Shown: positions 7,614 through 14,306 of the stretch, one piece after another
How the letters are laid out: every line of letters begins with the position of its first letter
Numbering within the stretch: position 1 is the stretch's first letter
Assembly: GCA_002482815.1 (NCBI GenBank)
Contig: DLGS01000088.1
Location: forward strand, 1-15,670
Reading direction: 5' to 3'
DNA: 15,670 nucleotides
From: Bacteroidetes bacterium UBA7688
GTDB lineage: Bacteria; Bacteroidota; Bacteroidia; Chitinophagales; Chitinophagaceae
The notes under the pieces: generated by a model
The model's input: the letters and a program-made list of their open reading frames with translations, nothing else
Told to the model about the DNA's origin: nothing
Databases searched by the model: none
Program-made: the position numbers and the translations under genes

Positions 7614-9503
7614 ATGGCAGAACAGGAAGTAATTTATAATGAAGACAGTATACGGTCGCTGGATTGGCGTGAACATATTCGCCTGCGCCCGGGTATGTAT
7701 ATTGGGAAACTTGGCGATGGTGCCAGCATGGATGATGGGATATATGTTTTGCTGAAAGAGGTGCTGGACAACTGTATTGACGAATATATGATGGGGCATG
7801 GCAAGCGCATCGAAATAAAACTGGATAACGGGGTCGCAACAATCCGTGATTTCGGCCGGGGTATTCCATTGGGGAAAGTGGTGGATGTTGTGAGTAAAAT
7901 CAATACCGGCGCGAAATATGATAGCAAAGCATTTCAGAAATCGGTGGGTTTGAATGGGGTAGGTACTAAAGCTGTGAATGCACTAAGCAGCAGCTTTGTG
8001 GTGACTTCTTACCGCGAAGGAAAAAAGAAAACTGCAGAATTTGAACGTGGGGTTTTAATCAAAGAACATAAAGAAACTACGACAACGGAAGCGAATGGAA
8101 CTTTTGTAACCTTCACACCGGACGACACGATTTTTAAGCATTACAAATACATTTTCGAATACGTAGAAAATCAGATCTGGAACTATTGTTTCCTGAATGC
8201 AGGTTTACAGATCAATTTCAATGGCCGCAATTTTATCTCCAAAAACGGATTGCTCGATTTGCTGCAACGCAAAGCCAATCCGGAGTCGATGCGCTATCCG
8301 ATTATTCATCTGAAAGGAAATGATATTGAAGTTGCGATAACACACACCGGCGATTATGGCGAGGATTTATATTCTTTTGTAAATGGTCAGCACACCACCC
8401 AGGGCGGAACGCATCAGGGTGCTTTCCGCGAAGCTTTTGTAAAAGTTATCCGCGATTTCTTTAAGAAGGATTATGATGCAGCCGATGTGCGCCAAAGTAT
8501 TTGTGCAGCTATTGCAGTAAGGGTTCAGGAACCGGTATTTGAAAGTCAGACCAAAACAAAACTGGGTTCTCAAACGGTGTCCGAAGGCGGGCAAAGTATG
8601 AAAGCTTTTGTGCTTGACTTTCTGGCTAAGGAATTGGATAATTATTTGCATAAAAACCAGGGTGCTGCTGATGCAATCAAAAAGAGAATCGAGCAAAGCG
8701 AACGCGAACGTAAAGAACTTTCCGGTATTCGTAAGCTGGCGAATGAAAGAGCGAAGAAAGCCAATCTTCACAATAAAAAATTGCGTGATTGCCGCATCCA
8801 TTATAATGGTGAACCTCCTGCAAAAAACAAGGAGGAGTACGTGCAAAAACAGCATGAATCTACGGTATTCATTACCGAAGGAGATTCAGCGAGCGGGTCC
8901 ATTACTAAAAGCCGGAACGTTGAGTCGCAAGCTGTTTTCAGCCTGCGTGGTAAGCCATTGAATTGTTATGGATTGACGAAAAAGATTGTGTACGAAAATG
9001 AGGAATTCAACCTGCTTCAACATGCCTTGAATATAGAAGAAGGCCTGGATGGATTGCGGTATAATAATATCGTAATTGCTACCGATGCTGATGTCGACGG
9101 AATGCACATTCGTTTGCTGATTATGACTTTTTTCCTTCAGTTTTTTCCAGATCTGGTGCGGAACGGTCACGTTTATATTTTAGAAACGCCTTTGTTCCGT
9201 GTGCGCAATAAACAGAAAACCATTTATTGCTATACTGACGAAGAACGTCAGCGCGCGATTCACGAATTGGGTACAAAACCGGAGATTACCCGATTTAAAG
9301 GATTAGGTGAAATTTCACCGGAAGAATTTGGCAAATTTATCGGGGAAGATATGCGGAAAGTACCTGTACTGTTGAGCCAGGATACGCAGATTCAAAAACT
9401 GCTGGAATATTTTATGGGTAAAAATACGCCGCAGCGTCAGGTGTTTATTATTGATAATCTTGTTGTGGAAAAAGACCTGGCGGAAGAACTGCTTAATGCT
9501 TAA
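7614..9503 (+). CDS. parE: DNA topoisomerase IV subunit B (ParE)
   Basis: The 629-residue protein is the ATPase/Toprim subunit of a type IIA topoisomerase, which with ParC unlinks daughter chromosomes. The GHKL ATPase motifs are in order: EVLDNCIDE at about 49-57 (Glu49 general base, Asn52 metal), DFGRGIP at 79-85, and the lid GLNGVGTKAVNALS at 112-125. The ATP-sensing QTK loop (QTKTKLGS) is at 312-319. The Toprim acids are Glu422 (TEGDSASG) and the DADVD set at 491-495; FKGLGE follows at 561-566. Length suits ParE, as there is no 170-residue insert of the enterobacterial GyrB type. GyrB is the alternative, but the sequence style (RLRPGMYIGKLGDG, early HI/W motif) fits the Bacteroidota ParE group. 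AGGAAAG lies just before the ATG. parC, often next to parE in this phylum, is not downstream here. Confidence 0.92.
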   Translation: MAEQEVIYNEDSIRSLDWREHIRLRPGMYIGKLGDGASMDDGIYVLLKEVLDNCIDEYMMGHGKRIEIKLDNGVATIRDFGRGIPLGKVVDVVSKINTGAKYDSKAFQKSVGLNGVGTKAVNALSSSFVVTSYREGKKKTAEFERGVLIKEHKETTTTEANGTFVTFTPDDTIFKHYKYIFEYVENQIWNYCFLNAGLQINFNGRNFISKNGLLDLLQRKANPESMRYPIIHLKGNDIEVAITHTGDYGEDLYSFVNGQHTTQGGTHQGAFREAFVKVIRDFFKKDYDAADVRQSICAAIAVRVQEPVFESQTKTKLGSQTVSEGGQSMKAFVLDFLAKELDNYLHKNQGAADAIKKRIEQSERERKELSGIRKLANERAKKANLHNKKLRDCRIHYNGEPPAKNKEEYVQKQHESTVFITEGDSASGSITKSRNVESQAVFSLRGKPLNCYGLTKKIVYENEEFNLLQHALNIEEGLDGLRYNNIVIATDADVDGMHIRLLIMTFFLQFFPDLVRNGHVYILETPLFRVRNKQKTIYCYTDEERQRAIHELGTKPEITRFKGLGEISPEEFGKFIGEDMRKVPVLLSQDTQIQKLLEYFMGKNTPQRQVFIIDNLVVEKDLAEELLNA

Positions 9504-9731
9504 TTATTCCAGCTCAGCGCATTCAAATCCAAGTGCAGTAATTTCTGTTATGATTTGTGTGGGTTGAATATCTTTAGAAACAATGCGCAAGACGCAATCG
9601 ATATCTTCCGTGTCGATTGTCCATTGCGTTATTTCAGGTTTTTTATCTAACAGCTGACGGATATTTTGTTGTTCACCATCCGTTTGGATATTGGTTTTGA
9701 ACAAAAGAATAGAAGTATCGTTTGACATCAT
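9504..9731 (-). CDS. Small HMA-like ferredoxin-fold protein without metal site
   Basis: The 75-residue product shows the beta-alpha-beta-beta-alpha-beta pattern of heavy-metal-associated (HMA) domains: strand ILLFKTNI, helix with QQNIRQLLDK, strands ITQWTIDT and CVLRIVSK, helix QIITEITALG, final strand FECAEL. In metal-carrying HMA proteins a CxxC sits between the first strand and helix. Here that place reads QTDGEQQN and has no cysteine, so copper or zinc transfer by the usual site is not expected. Cysteine-less relatives occur widely in Bacteroidota and their role is unknown. The stop codon directly abuts that of parE (9501-9503). Two adjacent ATG codons (9731 and 9728) are both possible starts. 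A full TAnnTTTG element lies upstream, so it probably has its own transcript. Confidence 0.7.
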   Translation of the reverse strand: MMSNDTSILLFKTNIQTDGEQQNIRQLLDKKPEITQWTIDTEDIDCVLRIVSKDIQPTQIITEITALGFECAELE

Positions 9732-9751
9732 TTTTGATTTGGATTGAGGTG

Positions 9752-9759
9752 CAAAATTA
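9752..9759 (-). promoter_or_regulatory. -7 promoter element of the HMA-like gene
   Basis: The minus strand reads TAATTTTG, a full match to TAnnTTTG, ending 20 bases before the ATG at 9731. No good TTG stands at the -33 distance; that place holds a repeat copy instead. Confidence 0.45.
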
Positions 9760-9763
9760 GGTT

Positions 9764-9831
9764 ACCGGAAATGTTTGCATGTGTACATTTCGGTAAAGCA
9801 GACAAAAAATAGGTGAAGGCGGATTTCCGGT
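9764..9831. repeat. Three-copy ATTTCCGGT-type inverted motif cluster
   Basis: ACCGGAAAT (9764-9772) and ATTTCCGGT (9823-9831) are perfect 9-bp inverted copies. A third, shorter copy CATTTCGGT (9786-9794) also pairs with the first apart from one bulged G. The cluster fills the gap between the ABC ATPase stop and the -7 element of the HMA-like gene. Confidence 0.6.
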
Positions 9832-9842
9832 CGGTGAAATAA

Positions 9843-11510
9843 TTATAAAGAATGCAATTCAGGCATAGCTGCAATTAAATTTTGGGTGTAACCCTCTTTT
9901 GGATTGAGTAAAATTTCATTAGCTGTTCCCGATTCGGCAATTTTACCTTTTTTCATTACAATAATATTATCCGACATGTAATGAACCACAGAAAGGTCGT
10001 GGGAAATAAATAAGTAAGACAGGTTGAGTTCGTATTGAAGTTCTTTCAGCAAATTCAGAATCTGAGCCTGAACACTGACGTCCAATGCTGACACACTCTC
10101 ATCGCAAATCAGTAATTCAGGATGTAATGCCAAAGCCTGCGCAATGCCAATACGCTGCCTTTGTCCTCCTGAGAACTGATGAGGATAGCGGTTGGCGGCA
10201 GATTTTGGTAATTGAACCCAGTCCAGCAATCGCTCTGCCTCCGCCTTTTTATTATTTGCTAAATGATGAATCTGTAAGGGTTCAGTGATAATATCTTCTA
10301 CTGTTCTTCTTGGATTAAGCGAGGCAAACGGGTCCTGAAAGATGAGCTGCATTTTGCGCCGTACAGGATTCCACTCGGTGCCTTTCAACGATTCAATTTG
10401 CTGTTGGTTAAAAATAATCTGACCGGATTGTATTGGGGTCAATCCCAGTAAAGTCTTACCAACTGTGCTTTTCCCGCATCCACTTTCTCCCACCAGGCCC
10501 AGCGTTTCTCCTTTATTTATTGTAAAGGAAACACCATTGACAGCTTTGAACCATGATGTTGTTTTTCCGAAAAGATTTTTTCCTTCCGGATACCATATAT
10601 GCAAATCCTTAATTTCTAAAATTGGTTTATCCTCTGCGTATTCATGATTTAATAAGATTTCCTGATTTACATTGCCGGAAAGAAAATCGGCCACCACAGG
10701 TAGTTTTTTCCCTTTGTTATTAATGTTAGGGCGGCAGGAAAGGAGTGCTTTCGTATAGACTTGTTCCGGTGAATGCAATACACTTTCTGAATTGCCATAT
10801 TCTACTATACAACCTTGGTTCATCACCAATAAATCATCAGCAATTTCCGCTGCGAGTGCCAGATCGTGTGTGATAAAAATCATTGCAGTTTCCATTTCCC
10901 GCTGCAATTCCTTCATTAACTCCACCACATCTTTCTGAACTGTAGCATCAAGTGCAGTAGTAGGTTCATCTGCAATCAGGATAGCCGGATGATTGCACAT
11001 CGCCATCGCAATCATGATTCTTTGTTTTTGTCCTCCTGAAAGCTGGTGCGGAAAGCGTTCATAAATTTGTTCCGGATCGGGCAATTTTACTTTTGAAATC
11101 CAGTCCAGGGTTTGAATTTTCGCTTGTTTCAAACTGATTTTCTGATGCTGCTCAATGTTTTCCTGAATTTGTTTACCTACCTTTTGAATGGGGTTTAGTG
11201 CGCTCATTGGTTCCTGAAAAATCATACCCAATTCCTTTCCTCTGATTGATTGCCATTCTTCCGGAGTAAGGTTTGTCAGAGAAAGGTTCTGCTCACCGAA
11301 ACGGACATCGCCTTTAAGCACCGAATTATTGGGTTGCAAGCCCATTATAGATAACGCAATCAACGATTTACCGGATCCGCTTTCTCCAACGATTGCCAGG
11401 GTTTTTCCTTTTTCAAGAGAGAAGGAAATGTTTTTTACCGCCTCAAAGTTTTGAGCCGGAAAAGAAATAAGGAGATTTGAAACAGATAAAATTGTATTGC
11501 CACCTGACAT
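9843..11510 (-). CDS. Fused two-domain ABC ATPase of peptide-transport (Opp/Dpp) type
   Basis: The 555-residue protein joins two complete ABC ATPase domains of the oligopeptide/nickel importer class, as in YejF or GsiA. Domain 1 has Walker A GESGSGKS (42-49), Q-loop Gln99, signature LSGGQ (157-161), Walker B ILIADE (177-182) and His215. Domain 2 has GESGCGKS (341-348), Gln392, FSGGQ (446-450), LLICDE (466-471) and His504. All catalytic residues are intact in both halves, so both sites should hydrolyse ATP. The oligopeptide-type C-terminal extension follows each domain (for example the YTKALLSCRP stretch at 252-261). It would energise import of peptides or similar solutes from the inner membrane's cytoplasmic face. 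No permease or binding-protein gene is in the window, so its partners must be encoded elsewhere. A CATATTTG sequence at 11525-11518 resembles a -7 element but lies very close to the ATG. Confidence 0.93.
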   Translation of the reverse strand: MSGGNTILSVSNLLISFPAQNFEAVKNISFSLEKGKTLAIVGESGSGKSLIALSIMGLQPNNSVLKGDVRFGEQNLSLTNLTPEEWQSIRGKELGMIFQEPMSALNPIQKVGKQIQENIEQHQKISLKQAKIQTLDWISKVKLPDPEQIYERFPHQLSGGQKQRIMIAMAMCNHPAILIADEPTTALDATVQKDVVELMKELQREMETAMIFITHDLALAAEIADDLLVMNQGCIVEYGNSESVLHSPEQVYTKALLSCRPNINNKGKKLPVVADFLSGNVNQEILLNHEYAEDKPILEIKDLHIWYPEGKNLFGKTTSWFKAVNGVSFTINKGETLGLVGESGCGKSTVGKTLLGLTPIQSGQIIFNQQQIESLKGTEWNPVRRKMQLIFQDPFASLNPRRTVEDIITEPLQIHHLANNKKAEAERLLDWVQLPKSAANRYPHQFSGGQRQRIGIAQALALHPELLICDESVSALDVSVQAQILNLLKELQYELNLSYLFISHDLSVVHYMSDNIIVMKKGKIAESGTANEILLNPKEGYTQNLIAAMPELHSL

Positions 11511-11544
11511 GCTCCGGCAAATATGCGATAATTATTGCACGAAC

Positions 11545-11892
11545 TTACAAATAGAGCTTTAAGGTTTCATTGAGAATGAATTCAATCTTTTTTAATGGAA
11601 TATCTTTTTCAGGGTTTATTAATAAAATTTTCATTCTTGAACGTTTTTCCTGAATTAAATCCGGATGGTCAATTTTTCCTCCTTCAACAATTCCCAGGTA
11701 GGGTTGTTTCAGTTTTTTGTGAAACCAAACATAGCAAAACATTTTTCCATTGATACTAAAAAACGGCATTCCGTATTTCAACGACTCTGTTATACTTTGG
11801 TTTTGGGTAAGAATATACGTTCTTAGAAATTCGTAAACGCTTTTTTCAGGTTCATTCTGAGCAAGATAAAACTGGTCAATCGGGCGAAGCAT
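11545..11892 (-). CDS. DUF1801 domain protein
   Basis: The 115-residue protein matches the DUF1801 (YdhG-like) family of small cytoplasmic proteins. Family-typical parts are the opening MLRPIDQFYLAQNEPEKS, the centre ESLKYGMPFF and GKMFCYVWFHKK, and the GIVEGGKIDHPDLIQEKRS segment followed by a basic strand. The biochemical role is unknown. The ATG at 11892 is preferred to an in-frame TTG at 11913, because it gives the usual N-terminus and the predicted -7 element overlaps 11913. It lies 34 bases upstream of the ABC ATPase gene on the same strand, so read-through into the transporter gene is possible. It is divergent from rny. Confidence 0.85.
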   Translation of the reverse strand: MLRPIDQFYLAQNEPEKSVYEFLRTYILTQNQSITESLKYGMPFFSINGKMFCYVWFHKKLKQPYLGIVEGGKIDHPDLIQEKRSRMKILLINPEKDIPLKKIEFILNETLKLYL

Positions 11893-11910
11893 GTACTTAT
11901 ATTGTGTGAA

Positions 11911-11918
11911 CAAAAATA
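11911..11918 (-). promoter_or_regulatory. -7 promoter element of the DUF1801 gene
   Basis: The minus strand reads TATTTTTG, a full TAnnTTTG match 18 bases before the ATG at 11892. No clear TTG is found about 19 bases upstream. Confidence 0.4.
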
Positions 11919-11939
11919 TGCTTCTTTATTCTAACATAA

Positions 11940-11969
11940 TTGCCTTTTCGATTCTTTTATTTACCTTAG
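11940..11969 (+). promoter_or_regulatory. Promoter of rny
   Basis: TTG at 11940-11942 and TACCTTAG at 11962-11969 are separated by 19 bases, the standard Bacteroidota spacing. The -7 element has one mismatch. The leader to the ATG at 12038 would be about 62 bases. Confidence 0.55.
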
Positions 11970-11971
11970 CA

Positions 11972-11999
11972 CGTTATAACGAAAATCTATGGATTTCGT
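11972..11999 (+). promoter_or_regulatory. Palindrome and hairpin in the rny leader
   Basis: A perfect 10-bp palindrome CGTTATAACG (11972-11981) lies where rny transcription should start. It runs into a hairpin with stem ACGAA-ATC / GATTTCGT (11979-11987 and 11992-11999, one bulged A) and a 4-base loop. These may be an operator and a leader structure; this is inference. Confidence 0.4.
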
Positions 12000-12037
12000 G
12001 GTTACTCATCATATATTAAAACCTTTTTTTAACACAA

Positions 12038-13612
12038 ATGGAAGAAACACTTATTGTAGCGGGGGTCGCGGTCGCGGCCATCGTAATCGGCATATTTATC
12101 GGGAAGAGCATATTTGCCAAAAACACTAAAATTGCTATCGAAGAGGCTGAAATACAAGCGAAAAAGTTGATTGAAGATGCCAAAGCAATGGCAGAAACGA
12201 ATAAAGAAAAAAGAATATTAGAAGCAAAAGAACAGTTTCTCAAATTAAAATCGGAGCACGAAAAGGAAACATTTGAAAGAAGTAAAAAAGTAACAGAATT
12301 AGAAGGAAGAATTAAACAACAGCAACAAAGTGTAAATGATAAACTGGCCAGCATTCAAAAACAAACGCAGGAAAACGACAATCTTAAAGAAACGCTGAAT
12401 AAGCAACTTGAAGTAGTCAATACAAAACGCAGTGAACTGGAAAGGCATCAGGAAGAGCATATCAAACGCCTTGAAAAAGTGGCGAACCTGAGTGCTGAAG
12501 ACGCTAAAGCTGAGCTGGTTGAAATGGTAAAAGAGGAAGCTCGCACAAAAGCCATCAGTCATGTGAAGGAAATTATGGAGGAAGCGAAAATCAACGCAAC
12601 AAAAGAGGCGAAGAAAATCATCATCCAAACGATTCAGCGCACTGCAGCTGAGCAAACTATTGAGAATGCAATCACTGTTTTCAACCTGGAAAGCGATGAG
12701 ATAAAAGGACAGATTATTGGTCGTGAGGGCCGTAACATCCGTGCACTGGAAGCAGCAACCGGCGTTGATCTGATTATTGACGATACCCCTGAAGCGATTG
12801 TTTTAAGTTGTTTCGATCCGTTGCGTCGTGAGATTGCCCGCCTTTCTTTGCAACGATTGGTGCAGGATGGACGTATTCACCCGGCCCGTATTGAGGAAGT
12901 GGTGGAAAAAACCAAGAAGCAGATTGAAGAGCAGATTATGGAAATAGGCGAGCGCACCATCATTGAATTGGGCGTTCATGGTTTGCATAAAGATCTGGTG
13001 AGAATGATTGGTAAAATGCGTTTCCGTTCTTCTTATGGTCAGAACTTGCTGATGCACTCTAAAGAAACAGCGAACCTTTGCGGTATTATGGCTGCAGAAT
13101 TAGGTTTGGGTGCCAAAGTGGTGAAACTGGCCAAACGTGCCGGTTTATTACACGATATTGGTAAAGTACCTGATGAAGAAACAGAATTGAGCCATGCTTT
13201 GCTTGGCGCTAAACTGGCTGAAAAATGTGGTGAACATGAATCAGTAGTGAATGCGATTGGTGCTCACCATGATGAGATGGAAATGACCTACATTATTTCG
13301 CCGATTGTTCAGGCTTGTGATGCCATCAGTGGTGCGCGCCCGGGTGCCCGTCGCGAGATGATGCAAAGCTACCTGCAACGTATTAAAGACCTTGAAAACC
13401 TTGCCACATCATACAATGGTGTTGAAAAAGCTTATGCGATTCAGGCGGGTAGAGAGTTACGTGTAATCGTTGAAGCAGATAAAATTACAGATGCTGACAG
13501 CGATCGTTTGAGCTTCGAAATTGCGGATAAAATTCAAAAAGAAATGCAATTCCCGGGACAGATTAAAGTGACCGTTATCAGGGAACTTCGCTCCGTAAAT
13601 ATTGCACGATAA
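12038..13612 (+). CDS. rny: Ribonuclease Y
   Basis: The 524-residue protein has the full RNase Y layout: an N-terminal membrane helix (about 4-22), a long Lys/Glu/Gln-rich coiled coil (about 30-205), a KH RNA-binding domain with the loop IIGREGRNIR (226-235), then an HD phosphohydrolase domain. HD metal ligands are visible as His340 (LLMHSKE), His372-Asp373 (LLHDIGK), His410-His411 and Asp428. RNase Y is an endoribonuclease that starts mRNA decay at the inner face of the cytoplasmic membrane. Length is normal. The gene has its own promoter, a structured leader and a terminator, so it appears to be a single-gene unit. Many Bacteroidota have zapA directly upstream, whereas here the neighbour is a divergent DUF1801 gene. 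Confidence 0.95.
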   Translation: MEETLIVAGVAVAAIVIGIFIGKSIFAKNTKIAIEEAEIQAKKLIEDAKAMAETNKEKRILEAKEQFLKLKSEHEKETFERSKKVTELEGRIKQQQQSVNDKLASIQKQTQENDNLKETLNKQLEVVNTKRSELERHQEEHIKRLEKVANLSAEDAKAELVEMVKEEARTKAISHVKEIMEEAKINATKEAKKIIIQTIQRTAAEQTIENAITVFNLESDEIKGQIIGREGRNIRALEAATGVDLIIDDTPEAIVLSCFDPLRREIARLSLQRLVQDGRIHPARIEEVVEKTKKQIEEQIMEIGERTIIELGVHGLHKDLVRMIGKMRFRSSYGQNLLMHSKETANLCGIMAAELGLGAKVVKLAKRAGLLHDIGKVPDEETELSHALLGAKLAEKCGEHESVVNAIGAHHDEMEMTYIISPIVQACDAISGARPGARREMMQSYLQRIKDLENLATSYNGVEKAYAIQAGRELRVIVEADKITDADSDRLSFEIADKIQKEMQFPGQIKVTVIRELRSVNIAR

Positions 13613-13628
13613 ATAAATTGAGAAATAG

Positions 13629-13664
13629 AAAAGAGCAAATTCAACACTTGGGTTTGCTCTTTTT
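13629..13664 (+). terminator. Rho-independent terminator of rny
   Basis: AAAAGAGCAAA (13629-13639) pairs with TTTGCTCTTTT (13653-13663). TCAA/TTGG inside the loop can lengthen the stem. The hairpin ends in a T-run and begins 17 bases after the rny stop. Confidence 0.9.
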
Positions 13665-13701
13665 GCTTAAATAAGTCTACCGTACTTAAACTGAAAATTC
13701 T

Positions 13702-14262
13702 TTGAAACTGGCAGTCACCATTTTTCTTCTCTTAGCTTTCTGTGATGCTTACGGGCAAAAATGGCATTTAAATAGAGTTAACGAAACTGCCGCATTAAAG
13801 TATGAATACTGGCTTCAATTCGACAATAAAGAAGATACTTCCTCATTTATTTTAGAAAATAAAGCTGGGCAATCTATACCAAGTATTAATGTACATAATA
13901 ATAATGGTGATACAATTGATTTTGCCATTATTAAAATTACGAATCTGAATAGCGGTATCGAATATGAGTTTTTATCGGAAGCTTTTGGCAAATTAAATTT
14001 AAAACCTGGTAATTATAACATTATGGTTTCAGCGATAGGTTATGATAGATTTTCGGTTAATTTGAAACTGATAAGGAATCAGTCTTTCGACTTGAATTTA
14101 AAATTAGGATTATCAGAATCTGGTTACTACCAAATTAACTCATTAGAAAAACTCAGTGACAGAGAAATGTCAGTAATAATAAATTGCATTAAAAATAATG
14201 AGCCGGTTTATTATAACAAATGTTCCAAGATAAATAAGTACCATGTCACTAGGCATATTTGA
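13702..14262 (+). CDS. Secreted protein with carboxypeptidase-regulatory-like domain
   Basis: The 186-residue product appears to start at TTG (13702). The frame has a stop at 13687-13689 and no ATG before codon 108, yet the first residues MKLAVTIFLLLAFCDAYGQ make a proper signal peptide, with cleavage near residue 18. Residues about 70-135 resemble a carboxypeptidase D regulatory-like (transthyretin-type) beta-sandwich. They show the strand IKITN, the turn SEAFGKLNLKPGNYNIMVSAIGY and the alternating strands after it, as found in many Bacteroidota surface proteins. Flanking parts are unrecognised. It should be a small periplasmic or secreted protein. Base composition is AT-rich like the two genes at the left edge. 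The gene begins after the rny terminator, and no good promoter element was found. A sequencing change of an original ATG is an alternative to the TTG start. Confidence 0.65.
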   Translation: MKLAVTIFLLLAFCDAYGQKWHLNRVNETAALKYEYWLQFDNKEDTSSFILENKAGQSIPSINVHNNNGDTIDFAIIKITNLNSGIEYEFLSEAFGKLNLKPGNYNIMVSAIGYDRFSVNLKLIRNQSFDLNLKLGLSESGYYQINSLEKLSDREMSVIINCIKNNEPVYYNKCSKINKYHVTRHI

Positions 14263-14306
14263 AGATTATAATGCTCATTTGATATATAGATCATAAATTT
14301 TAGACA

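Noticed and set aside
8367..8855. Open 162-codon minus-strand frame inside parE
   Set aside because: It is antisense to conserved topoisomerase sequence, has no recognisable domain, and its Phe-rich composition is what antisense Lys codons produce.
11518..11550. Promoter for the ABC ATPase gene (TTG, 22 bases, CATATTTG)
   Set aside because: The -7-like element has a mismatch, wide spacing, and would leave a leader of only a few bases, so read-through from the DUF1801 gene is as likely.
12016..12655. Two minus-strand frames opposite the rny coiled coil
   Set aside because: The Ser/Leu/Phe/Cys-rich composition is the mirror of Lys/Glu/Gln codons in the coiled coil, and rny itself is certain.
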